From Planctomycetes bacterium ADurb.Bin069 (GTDB lineage: Bacteria; Planctomycetota; UBA8108; UBA8890; UBA8898): 64,000 nt of DNA. Below the pieces are notes generated by a model. The model was not told the origin of the DNA. It searched no databases and saw only the letters and a list, made by a program, of their open reading frames with translations. The position numbers were made by a program, and so were the translations under genes. This document shows, in pieces, positions 1 through 7,460 of this stretch (the first letter of the stretch is position 1; every line of letters begins with the position of its first letter). The stretch lies in NCBI GenBank assembly GCA_002070955.1, contig MWEK01000019.1:22179-86178 (forward strand), written 5' to 3'.

Positions 1-39
1 TATAACCGGCTGCGCCGGGGCGGGGACTCGCGCGAGCCC

Positions 40-1350
40 TCACTCCTGGATCAAGTCCAGAAGGTCCTCGAGGATCTCGCTGGCCTCCAGCAGGGCGCGG
101 CCGTTGTGGTAGGGGCTCTTCCAGGGTCCGGCCTTCGCGCCGCTCGGCGTCCCGTCCGGGAGGATGTCCGCGTGCCAATCGCCGCCGTCCCAGTCGACCT
201 GCCGGGTCTCGATCCAGTCGAGCGTCTTCCGAAAGCACTCGAAATACTCCGGGTCGGCGGTCAGGCGGTACATCCACAAGGCGCTCAGCATGCCCTCGGC
301 CTGCACCCACCAGGTCTTCTGGCGGCGGTCGGCGGGGGCGTTGAAGGGCCCCGAGTCGTAGAAGCCGCCGCGCTCCCCATCGTAGCCGTAGGCATGCGCG
401 TAGGTGAAAAGCGCGCCGTAGACCCGCATCAGGGGCGCGTTGGAGAGTTCGAGCGCGTTGCGCGCGGCGATGAGCAGCCATACGTTCTCAATGTCGTGCC
501 CGTAGGACACGCGGTCGTACTCAGGCCCCGTGAGCGGCAGCCAGTCGCGCTCGAACTTGTCGGTGCACGCGCCGAGCCCGTCGCGGACGACGGTGGAGCT
601 CTGGATCAGGACGAGCTCCTGGAGGCGCTCGCGCGCCAGGGGGTCCTTGGTGGCGGCGTAGTACGCCGTCAGCGCCTCCAGGAGGTGGAGGTGCGTGTTC
701 ATGAGCTTGAGGCCGGTCGCGACGCCCAGGTAGTTGGGGCCGCTGGTCCGGGGCGTCCAATCCGGCGCGAAGGTCTCCAGGTAGCCGCCGAACGTGTGGT
801 CGTAGGCGTGAGTCTCGATGAGCTCCGCGAGCTTCGCGGCCAGGGCCTTGGCCTCGGGGTCCTTGGAGGCGAGGTAGTATTCCGAAAGGGCGTACAGCCC
901 GAAACTCTGGCCGTAAAGATGCTTGTCCGTCAGGCGCGCGTGCGCGCCGGTGGCGTCCACCGCCCAGTAGAAGCCGCCGAATTCATCGTCCCACATGCGG
1001 TCGCGGAGGAACTTGTAGCCGTGCGTCGCGGCATCGAGGTGCGCCTTCGTGCCGTAGGCCGACCGCGAGAGGCGCGCGAAGAACCACACCGTGCGGGCCT
1101 GCGTGACGAGGTGCTTGTCGGCCGGGCCCAGGTAGGCGCCCGTTACGGCGTGATTGAGCTTGTAGCCCCCGTGTTCGGTGTCGAGGACGCCGGGAAACCA
1201 GAACGGCACGACGTTCTTGGCGAGGATGCGGTCGATCCGCTGCTTGGCGGCGAGCACCGCGTCGCGCCCGGGCTGCTCGATGCGGCTCGGGGCGGCGCAC
1301 GAGCACAGGAGCGACGCGGCGAAGACGGCGCAGCATAGTCTGATGGTCAT
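40..1350 (-). CDS. AGE-family sugar epimerase/isomerase, lipoprotein
   Basis: This 436-residue protein has the alpha/alpha-barrel repeats of the N-acylglucosamine 2-epimerase / cellobiose 2-epimerase family, which interconverts C2 epimers of sugars. Visible family signatures include the VWFFARL and HLLEALTAYY helices, the SYGHDIENVWLL segment and the C-terminal YHNGRALLEASEIL helix. The N-terminus MTIRLCCAVFAASLLCSCAA is a lipoprotein signal with the lipidated Cys in LLCSC, so it should be membrane-anchored outside the cytoplasm. I chose the ATG at 1350 because GAGGACC lies just upstream; an in-frame ATG 14 codons earlier would spoil the signal peptide. The nearby N-acetylneuraminate-lyase-like gene makes an N-acylhexosamine substrate attractive. 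Substrate is inferred; cellobiose or mannose epimerisation is equally possible. Confidence 0.75.
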   Translation of the reverse strand: MTIRLCCAVFAASLLCSCAAPSRIEQPGRDAVLAAKQRIDRILAKNVVPFWFPGVLDTEHGGYKLNHAVTGAYLGPADKHLVTQARTVWFFARLSRSAYGTKAHLDAATHGYKFLRDRMWDDEFGGFYWAVDATGAHARLTDKHLYGQSFGLYALSEYYLASKDPEAKALAAKLAELIETHAYDHTFGGYLETFAPDWTPRTSGPNYLGVATGLKLMNTHLHLLEALTAYYAATKDPLARERLQELVLIQSSTVVRDGLGACTDKFERDWLPLTGPEYDRVSYGHDIENVWLLIAARNALELSNAPLMRVYGALFTYAHAYGYDGERGGFYDSGPFNAPADRRQKTWWVQAEGMLSALWMYRLTADPEYFECFRKTLDWIETRQVDWDGGDWHADILPDGTPSGAKAGPWKSPYHNGRALLEASEILEDLLDLIQE

Positions 1351-1452
1351 GACGGTCCTCGCTTTTCCAGGCGATGCGGCCCCGCGGCGCATCGTCCGGC
1401 CTCAACTGTAGCCAATTCCGGCGGCGCAATCCAGGGGGCCGACGCCCGGCCT

Positions 1453-1481
1453 TTGCGATCGTCCCGGCGGTTCGTTATGAT
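1453..1481 (+). promoter_or_regulatory. candidate sigma-70-type promoter for rarD
   Basis: TTGCGA (1453-1458) and TATGAT (1476-1481) are separated by 17 bases and lie about 120 bases before the chosen start of the downstream RarD-like gene. The match is 4/6 and 5/6 to the consensus. It also argues against starting that protein at 1453, because the promoter would lie inside the coding sequence. Confidence 0.4.
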
Positions 1482-1599
1482 GCACTCTGCGGGCGCGACG
1501 GCGCGCCCGCCTGCCGGCCCTTCAGTCTCTGCGGCGGTCGCGGCGCCCGCGGGCGGCGGTGCCCGGGCTCGGCCGCGCGTTGAGGGCGAGGCGATTTCC

Positions 1600-2517
1600 G
1601 TGCCCCCCGCTCACGGCCAGGTCAGAATCGGCGTCGCCGCGGCGGTGTTCGCCTTCGTCGCGTGGGGGCTCCTGCCGGTCTACTGGAAAGCCATCGCGGT
1701 GATCCCGCCGGCCGAGATTCTGGCGCATCGCATCCTCTGGACGACGCTGTTCGCCGCGGCCGCGCTGGGCGCGACGCGGCGCTTCGGCGAGGTCGCCGCC
1801 GCGTGCAGATCGCGCCGCGCCGTCGCGGCCTTCGTCGGCGCGGGACTGCTTCTGGGCGCCAACTGGTTCACGTTCATCACGGCGGTCAACAGCGACCGCG
1901 TGTTCGAGTGCAGCCTCGGGTATTACATCAATCCTCTGGTCAACGTTGTGCTTGGCGGCCTGTTTCTGAAGGAACGCTTCCGGCCCTGGCAGCTCGCGGC
2001 GATCGTGCTCGCCGCCGCGGGCGTCGCGTACCTCACCGCGGGGGGCGGCCGATTTCCGTTCATCGCCCTCGTCCTGGCCCTGACCTTCGCGTTCTACAGC
2101 TTGGTCCGCAAGACGGCGTGCTACGAGGCGCTGCCTGGCCTCTTTCTGGAGGCGGCGGTGCTGCTCGCGCCGGCCCTGACGTACTTGGCTTGGTTGGGCG
2201 CCGCGCCGTGGGCGGCGCCCGAGCGCGCTTCCGCGTCCGTGCCGGCGTTGCTCGCCGGAACCGGCGTCGTCACGGCGATCCCGCTCTTGACCTTCGCCTT
2301 CGGAGCGCGCAGGATCAGGCTCACGACGGTGGGGTTCATCCAATACCTGACGCCCACCGGGATGTTTCTGCTGGGAGTGTTCGCGTACAAGGAGGAGTTC
2401 GCGGCGCGGCACCGGGTCGCGATCGTCATGATCTGGATCGCGCTGGCGCTGTACTCGCTGGACGCCGTGCGGGCGGCGCGCGCCGGCGCGGGCGGCGGTG
2501 AAAGACGGGAGGCGTGA
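1600..2517 (+). CDS. rarD: RarD-like EamA-family transporter
   Basis: This 305-residue integral membrane protein belongs to the drug/metabolite transporter superfamily, RarD branch (chloramphenicol-sensitive protein RarD, about 296 residues). About ten hydrophobic segments are visible. Family-typical stretches are FVAWGLLPVYWKAI, the AHRILWT helix, NWFTFITAVN and LGYYINPLVNVVLG. I start at the GTG at 1600, preceded by GAGGGCGAG, because this gives the family length and places the first helix directly after a short tail. The frame stays open upstream to 1453 but those codons are low-complexity Ala/Gly/Arg. The VTT-domain gene begins three bases after the stop, so the two are probably co-transcribed. 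The substrate is unknown. Confidence 0.85.
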   Translation: MPPAHGQVRIGVAAAVFAFVAWGLLPVYWKAIAVIPPAEILAHRILWTTLFAAAALGATRRFGEVAAACRSRRAVAAFVGAGLLLGANWFTFITAVNSDRVFECSLGYYINPLVNVVLGGLFLKERFRPWQLAAIVLAAAGVAYLTAGGGRFPFIALVLALTFAFYSLVRKTACYEALPGLFLEAAVLLAPALTYLAWLGAAPWAAPERASASVPALLAGTGVVTAIPLLTFAFGARRIRLTTVGFIQYLTPTGMFLLGVFAYKEEFAARHRVAIVMIWIALALYSLDAVRAARAGAGGGERREA

Positions 2518-2520
2518 CGG

Positions 2521-3291
2521 GTGGCCGAAGGCGCGGGCGGAGAACGAAACGGCCCGGAGGGCAAGGGGCGCGGCCTCGGGCCCGTCATTCTGTTCGCGGT
2601 TATCGCGGCGGCGCTGCTTGCCGCGGCGTTCCTGACCCCTCTCGGCGAGTACTGTTCCAAGGAGAGGGTGCAAGCCCTCGCCGAGGAGCTCGGCGTTTGG
2701 GGCCCCGTGGTGATCCTCGCCGCGGGCCTGTTCACGCCGCTTATCTTCCTGCCCAGATGGCCCATCGCCTTCGTCGCGGGGCTCCTGTACGGCATTCTCG
2801 CGGGGACGGCGCTTTCGACCGTCGCCTCCACGCTGGGCGCCTGGCTCAACTTCTGGCTCGCGCGAACGCTGCTGGCGCCCGCCGCCGCCCGCCTCCGGCG
2901 CCGCCCGCGGTTCGCGCGCCTGAACGTCCCGCCCGACAAGGAATTCATCGTGATCTTTCTTCTGCGCGCCTTCCCGTTCTCCAATTTCGCCATCACCAAT
3001 CTGCTGGCGGGCGCCCTCAACCTGCGCACGGGGAGCTACCTCTTGGCCACCTTCCTCGGCATGATCCCCATGTCGCTCATGTACGCCGCCTGGGGCAAGC
3101 TCCTCCAGAAGCCCTCCGCGGAGTTCTACTGGATCGCGGCGTTCACCCTGGTCCTGATCCTGGCCGGCACCTGGTGGGCGAAGAAACGGGTGCCGGCCTG
3201 GTTCAGGCGGTGGGGCGCGAAAGCGGCGCCCAAGGAGGGCGGGGACGGCGCGCCCGCTCCCGGCGGCGGCGCGGCGGGCGATCGCGGGTGA
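2521..3291 (+). CDS. VTT-domain (TVP38/TMEM64, DedA-like) membrane protein
   Basis: A 256-residue membrane protein with the VTT/SNARE-associated fold: an N-terminal helix, then LIFLPRWPIAFVAGLLYG, an AGTALSTVASTLGAWLNFWLAR segment with the small-residue pattern of the family, the FPFSNFAITNLLAG re-entrant region and a last helix before a basic tail. Family members act in membrane lipid homeostasis, and some scramble or transport lipids. Translation starts at GTG 2521, immediately after the RarD-like stop, and an operon with rarD is likely. It ends eight bases before the convergent flavoprotein gene. The C-terminal tail is Gly/Ala/Pro-rich low complexity. Confidence 0.8.
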   Translation: MAEGAGGERNGPEGKGRGLGPVILFAVIAAALLAAAFLTPLGEYCSKERVQALAEELGVWGPVVILAAGLFTPLIFLPRWPIAFVAGLLYGILAGTALSTVASTLGAWLNFWLARTLLAPAAARLRRRPRFARLNVPPDKEFIVIFLLRAFPFSNFAITNLLAGALNLRTGSYLLATFLGMIPMSLMYAAWGKLLQKPSAEFYWIAAFTLVLILAGTWWAKKRVPAWFRRWGAKAAPKEGGDGAPAPGGGAAGDRG

Positions 3292-3298
3292 AGGCGCC

Positions 3299-3883
3299 CT
3301 AGATGCGCGGCGCGCTCTCGAGGGCCCGGAGAAGGAACGCCATGTTGTCGGCGATGTCGTCCATGGTCTGCATGCCCTCGGCATCGCCGGCGGCCTCGCC
3401 CGGGTGCAGGCCGAAGGCGAAATTCCAGTAGGAGCTGCCCACCATGAAGAAGTGGTTGATGGCGAAGAACGACATGATCTGGTTGTAGACCTGAACCGCG
3501 CCGCCGCGCCGGGCCGCGATGACCGGCGTGCCGGCCTTGTGCTTGAAGAGATGGTCGTTCATGCGCGCCACGAACCCGGCGCGGTCGATGAGGTTCTTGA
3601 CCCAGGACGTGACCGATCCGAACCACGTGGGTGAACCGATGATGATGCCGCCGGCGGCCAGCATCTTCGCCAGCAGACCGTTCAGGTCATCCTCCTGAAC
3701 GCAGCGGCGCTTCCCGCGGCAGCCGCCGCAGCCGGTGCAGGGTTCGACGCGCAACTCCGCCAGCGGCACGATTTCGGCGGCAATGGCCGCGCGTTCGAGG
3801 CGTTCCTGAATGCGCCGCAGACACAGGGCTGTGTTGCCGTTCGGTCGGGGCGAGCCGTTGAACATGATGACTGAGAGCGACAT
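3299..3883 (-). CDS. iron-sulfur flavoprotein / NADPH-dependent FMN reductase family
   Basis: A 194-residue flavodoxin-like protein. The N-terminal MFNGSPRPNGNT loop binds FMN phosphate, and GSPTWFGSVTSWVKNLIDR is the second FMN-contacting segment. Between them is a compact cysteine motif, C49-x2-C52-x2-C55-x5-C61, which matches the [4Fe-4S] ligand spacing of Isf-type iron-sulfur flavoproteins. This suggests cytoplasmic electron transfer. The start at 3883 has GGAGGACTA upstream; an in-frame extension to 3970 is less likely. It is convergent with the VTT gene and divergent from the lipoprotein gene at 4102. The redox partner cannot be told from the sequence. Confidence 0.82.
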   Translation of the reverse strand: MSLSVIMFNGSPRPNGNTALCLRRIQERLERAAIAAEIVPLAELRVEPCTGCGGCRGKRRCVQEDDLNGLLAKMLAAGGIIIGSPTWFGSVTSWVKNLIDRAGFVARMNDHLFKHKAGTPVIAARRGGAVQVYNQIMSFFAINHFFMVGSSYWNFAFGLHPGEAAGDAEGMQTMDDIADNMAFLLRALESAPRI

Positions 3884-4101
3884 TAGTCCTCCATGGCGTT
3901 CGGCGCCGCGCTTATAACTTTGGCAGGCGGTCCGCGGGCTGTCAAGCGCCACGGCGGGGCGAGGTGACACCCTTTGTTACGGCGGCGCCGGCTCCAGGAT
4001 ATGATGGACTCGTGCCGATAACGGATATGTCGAAGAACATCGCGGGCCGCGGCCGCCGCGCGGCGGAAGCGGCCCCGACCACCGCTTCGAGAGGCGTTCA
4101 G

Positions 4102-4554
4102 ATGCGACGGATCACCCTGATTGTCTGCGCCGCCGCCCTCGCGGGCGGCTCGGGCTGTTTTCTCCAGAAGGACCGCACGCGCGTGCCGCTTAGCCGCGCG
4201 GCGATCGCGGAGATCAAACCCGGCGAGACGATGATCGCCGACGTGGCGCGGCTGCTGGGATCGCCCAACGAAATCATCTGGTCCAACGGAGTCACGGCGC
4301 CGCTGGATGCCGGCATCGGCGCCGGCATCATCAACACGTACGTGACGGGCGGCGAGGAGCTGTTCGTCCGCGCCTACCACTACCGCCACACGGTGACCAA
4401 AACATCCGGCTTCACCGTGATCGTGTTCAGCCTGGTTTCCCACGACACGAAGCACGACGATCTCTTCGTTTTCTTCGACGAAGCCGGTCGTGTGACCAAC
4501 GTGGGCGCGTCGCTCGACGCCGAGCAGGCGAGCTACAGCCCGTTTGGATCCTAA
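4102..4554 (+). CDS. small lipoprotein with SmpA/BamE-like fold
   Basis: A 150-residue predicted lipoprotein. The signal MRRITLIVCAAALAGGSGC ends in a lipobox with Cys19. The body has the arrangement of small BamE/SmpA-type domains: the segment IKPGETMIADVARLLGSPNEI (a short helix followed by the LG-x-P turn) and then beta strands ending in FDEAGRVTNV. Such lipoproteins sit on outer-membrane assembly complexes or act as small periplasmic adaptors. The start has GAGGCG upstream. A second, distantly similar lipoprotein begins two bases after this stop. A TATGAT at 4000-4005 may be the -10 box. The SmpA/BamE relation is inferred from pattern only. Confidence 0.6.
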   Translation: MRRITLIVCAAALAGGSGCFLQKDRTRVPLSRAAIAEIKPGETMIADVARLLGSPNEIIWSNGVTAPLDAGIGAGIINTYVTGGEELFVRAYHYRHTVTKTSGFTVIVFSLVSHDTKHDDLFVFFDEAGRVTNVGASLDAEQASYSPFGS

Positions 4555-4556
4555 CC

Positions 4557-5066
4557 GTGTCCGCCGGCTGCTCCGCCGCGCTCCTGCGCATCGCGCTCGT
4601 CGGTCTCCTGCCGGCGTCGACGGGCTGCGTCAGCTTCTTCAGCCTCTACGACCACGGCGTCAATCGCTCGCTGGCCTACCGGAGCCCCGTGGGCATCCGC
4701 GTCGACATCACCCGCTGCGGCACGCCGGTCCGGGCCGAGGAGCTCGCGGGGCTCGTCCCCGGATCTTCGGATCTCGGCGACGCGCTTGCGGCGCTCGGGG
4801 CGCCGCACCGGCTTCGCCGCGCGCCGGCCGAGGAAGCGCTGGAGTATTATTACGTGTACGACAGAAAAACGCACTTGCTGGTGAAGCCGCTTTTTTTCAT
4901 GACCTACGGCGGCATGGCCAGCTATAATTATCGGGGAAGCGAGGCGGGAACCGACGTCATCGCCCTCGTCTTCGACCACGAGGGCCGGCTTCTGCGCAAG
5001 GAGTTCAGAAGCGCGGCGCCCGAGCAGTCGGCCGGCGCCGTGCTCGAGCAAGTATTCGTCCCGTAG
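4557..5066 (+). CDS. small lipoprotein, possible paralogue of its upstream neighbour
   Basis: A 169-residue protein starting at GTG 4557, two bases after the preceding lipoprotein. Its N-terminus has a hydrophobic run ending in LLPASTGC, consistent with a lipobox at Cys24. The middle contains LAGLVPGSSDLGDALAALGA, which parallels the PGE-x-DVARLLGSP segment of the neighbour, followed by strands ending in ALVFDHEGRLLRKEF, again parallel to FDEAGRV. I therefore read the two as a tandem, diverged pair of BamE/SmpA-like lipoproteins that are translationally coupled. No specific function is recognised. The Tyr-rich YYYVYDRKTH strand is peculiar to this copy. Confidence 0.55.
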   Translation: MSAGCSAALLRIALVGLLPASTGCVSFFSLYDHGVNRSLAYRSPVGIRVDITRCGTPVRAEELAGLVPGSSDLGDALAALGAPHRLRRAPAEEALEYYYVYDRKTHLLVKPLFFMTYGGMASYNYRGSEAGTDVIALVFDHEGRLLRKEFRSAAPEQSAGAVLEQVFVP

Positions 5067-5111
5067 CGCCGCGGCCGCGCAGGCCGCCTGCAGGGGAGAA
5101 ACCGAAGGCTC

Positions 5112-6029
5112 ATGACCGCGCACATTGAAGGGCTCATCGCCGCGCCGCTGACCGCGCTCGGCCCCGACGGCAGCCCGGATCTCGACAAGATCCCGGCGCA
5201 GGTCGCGATGCTGGCGCGCGACGGCGTCAAGGGCGCTTTCGTCTGCGGCACCACCGGCGAGAGCCTCTCACTCACGACCGGCGAGCGCAAAGCCATCGCT
5301 CAAGCCTGGGTCGAGACCGCGCCGCCCGGCTTCGCCGTGATCGTGCACGTGGGCCACAACAGCATCGAAACGAGCGTGCATCTCGCCCAGCACGCCGAGA
5401 AGATCGGCGCGCACGCCGTGGGAGCCATGGCGCCGTCTTTCTTCAAGCCGGACGGCATCGATACCCTCGTCGAGTTCTGCGCGCGGGTGGCGGCGGGTGC
5501 GCCGACCAAGCCCTTCTACTACTACCATATCCCGAGCCTGACGGGAGTCGCCTTTCCGATGGTCCAATTCCTCGGCGCGGCGGCGGACCGCATTCCCACT
5601 CTCGCCGGCCTGAAGTTCACGGACGAGGATCTGATGGACTTCGAACGCTGCCGGCGCCTGGAAGACGGCCGTTTCGACGTGCTCTTCGGCCGCGACGAGA
5701 TCCTGCTGTGCGCCCTGGCGCTCGGAGCGCGCGGCGCGGTGGGGAGCACGTACAACTTTGCGGCGCCGCTCTACCTCAAGCTCATCGCGGCGTTCGACGA
5801 AGGCGACCTCGCCGAGGCGCGGCGGCTTCAGTTCCTGGCCATGGAGGCGGTGGCCGTGATGCAGCGCGCGCGCTGTTCGTTCTTCGCCGCCGCCAAGGCG
5901 ATCATGCGCCTGCGCGGCCTCGATCTGGGCCCCGTGCGGGCGCCGCTCAGGGACGTTTCGCCGGCGCAGCACGCCGAGCTGGCGCGGGCGCTGGACCGGA
6001 TCGGGTTCCTGGCGTACTGCGGGGCATAG
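5112..6029 (+). CDS. nanA: N-acetylneuraminate lyase-like (DapA superfamily aldolase)
   Basis: A 305-residue class I aldolase of the dihydrodipicolinate synthase / N-acetylneuraminate lyase superfamily, the usual length for the family. Motifs: GTTGES at 46-51 (pyruvate carboxylate binding), YYYHIP around 136-141 with the catalytic Tyr, and the Schiff-base Lys168 in LAGLKFTDEDL. YYYHIP-x-LTG is the form I associate with sialic acid lyases rather than DapA, so cleavage of N-acetylneuraminate to N-acetylmannosamine and pyruvate is the best guess. GGGGAGA and GAAGG lie upstream of ATG 5112. It precedes a DUF401 permease by 17 bases, suggesting an uptake-and-cleavage pair, and an AGE-family epimerase lies at the start of the window. 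A related 2-keto-3-deoxy-sugar aldolase remains possible. Confidence 0.78.
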   Translation: MTAHIEGLIAAPLTALGPDGSPDLDKIPAQVAMLARDGVKGAFVCGTTGESLSLTTGERKAIAQAWVETAPPGFAVIVHVGHNSIETSVHLAQHAEKIGAHAVGAMAPSFFKPDGIDTLVEFCARVAAGAPTKPFYYYHIPSLTGVAFPMVQFLGAAADRIPTLAGLKFTDEDLMDFERCRRLEDGRFDVLFGRDEILLCALALGARGAVGSTYNFAAPLYLKLIAAFDEGDLAEARRLQFLAMEAVAVMQRARCSFFAAAKAIMRLRGLDLGPVRAPLRDVSPAQHAELARALDRIGFLAYCGA

Positions 6030-6046
6030 CCCGCAGGCCGGCCGCG

Positions 6047-7357
6047 ATGCCCGCCGTCTTCAAGATCCTCACCGTCTTCGCGGGCATGCTGTTCCTGGCG
6101 CGGGTGCGCGTGCCGCTGGGCTTGGCGCTGGCGGCCGGCGGCGTGGGCCTGGAGCTTTGGGCGGGGATTCCGCCGTGGGGGACCGCGGAGGCGCGGGGCG
6201 TCGCGGGCAACTTGGGGGCCGCGTTCCTCCAGGCGGATTTGTGGCTGTTCCTCGTCATGACGGCGCTCATCATCGAGCTGGGTCGTTTCATGAGCGAGGG
6301 CGACAACGCCGAGGCCGTCATCGGCGCGGCGCGCCGGTGGGGCGGCCGGTACGGCGAGGCGGCGGCGCTCATCGCCCCGCCGGCGGTCATCGGACTCATT
6401 CCCATGCCGGCCGGCGCGGTGTTTTCCGCGCCCTTCGTCGAGCAGGCCGCCGCGCGCTTCGGCGGCGGCCCGGAATGGAAGGCGAGCGTGAACTACTGGT
6501 TCCGGCACCTGTGGGAGTACTGGTGGCCGCTGTATCCCGGCGTGATCGTCGCCATGTCGGTGTTCCGGCTGGAAGCCTGGCGTTTCATCGCCGCCCAAAT
6601 CCTCTTCACGCCGGTCGCCCTCGGCATCGGCTACCTCGTGCTCATCCGGCGGCGCGTCAGGCGCGGGGCCGGGCAAGCCGCGCCGGGGGACCGCGGCTCC
6701 AATCGGCGCGCGCTCTTCCTGCTGTCGCCGATCATCGTCCTCGTCGCGGCGCTCTTTCCCTGCCAGTATGTCCTGGAGGCGTTGTTTCCCGCCGCGGCGT
6801 CCGAGGTGCACCGCCTCGGGGCGCTGCTCCTGGGGCTTGCCGCGGCGCTCGCGATCATCTACGCCGATGAGCTGCGGCGCGGGAAGCTGCGCCCTCTGAA
6901 GGCGGTCCTCACCCGCAAGGCGCTCGCGATTCAGCTCACGCTCGCGGGAGTGCTCGTCTTCAAGTTCATGCTGGATCGTTCCGGCCTCCTGCCCTTGGCG
7001 TCCGACGAGTTCAAGGCGAGCGGCGTGCCGGTCCAGATCGCCGTGGCCGGCTTGCCGTGCCTCGCGGGGCTGGTCACGGGCGTGGCTTTCGGGTTCACGG
7101 GGGTGTCGTTTCCGCTGGTCGTGGGCATCATGCACGTCCCCGGCTCGGGGCTCACGCCGCTGGCCACCTTGGTTCTCGCCTACGGGTTCGGCTACATCGG
7201 CATGATGTATTCGCCGGTGCACCTGTGCCTGTTGGTGACGAACCAGTACTTCGGGGCTTCCCTGCGCGGCGTGCTTCGCATGCTGCTTCCCTGCGCCGCG
7301 GTCACGCTCGCATACGCGGCGGCGGCGCACGCGCTGCTCGCGGCGCTCGGGTGGTGA
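6047..7357 (+). CDS. DUF401-family membrane permease
   Basis: A 436-residue polytopic membrane protein with about eleven to twelve hydrophobic segments. The stretch PAVIGLIPMPAGAVFSAPF followed by a Trp/Tyr-rich NYWFRHLWEYWWPLYPG segment is the signature of DUF401 (ion-transporter-like superfamily, related to citrate/gluconate-type permeases). The second half repeats the pattern with a GVSFPLVVG helix and a GYIGMMYSPVHLC segment. I start at ATG 6047, since the frame upstream overlaps the lyase gene. It probably exports or imports an organic anion; placement 17 bases behind the sialate-lyase-like gene suggests a substrate linked to that step. Transport direction and substrate are inference. 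Confidence 0.75.
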   Translation: MPAVFKILTVFAGMLFLARVRVPLGLALAAGGVGLELWAGIPPWGTAEARGVAGNLGAAFLQADLWLFLVMTALIIELGRFMSEGDNAEAVIGAARRWGGRYGEAAALIAPPAVIGLIPMPAGAVFSAPFVEQAAARFGGGPEWKASVNYWFRHLWEYWWPLYPGVIVAMSVFRLEAWRFIAAQILFTPVALGIGYLVLIRRRVRRGAGQAAPGDRGSNRRALFLLSPIIVLVAALFPCQYVLEALFPAAASEVHRLGALLLGLAAALAIIYADELRRGKLRPLKAVLTRKALAIQLTLAGVLVFKFMLDRSGLLPLASDEFKASGVPVQIAVAGLPCLAGLVTGVAFGFTGVSFPLVVGIMHVPGSGLTPLATLVLAYGFGYIGMMYSPVHLCLLVTNQYFGASLRGVLRMLLPCAAVTLAYAAAAHALLAALGW

Positions 7358-7366
7358 GCCGTTCCC

Positions 7367-7396
7367 TTGCCCGGCCGCCTTGCGCGCGAGTAGAAT
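7367..7396 (+). promoter_or_regulatory. candidate promoter for the first GH29 fucosidase
   Basis: TTGCCC (7367-7372) and TAGAAT (7391-7396) have an 18-base spacer, 65 bases before ATG 7461. The boxes match the consensus 4/6 and 5/6. The position just after the DUF401 stop suggests the fucosidase has its own transcript. Confidence 0.38.
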
Positions 7397-7460
7397 GGCG
7401 GAAGCGGTCGTGATTCCGAAGGAGGGCCGGATTTCCCGCCGAGCGAGAAAGGAGCTTCCC

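Noticed and set aside
1522..3384. Long minus-strand open frame of about 620 codons opposite rarD and the VTT gene
   Set aside because: It reads as Arg/Pro/Gly/Glu/Asp-rich low complexity, typical antisense of GC-rich coding, with no ribosome site or domain. The plus-strand genes have clear transporter helices.
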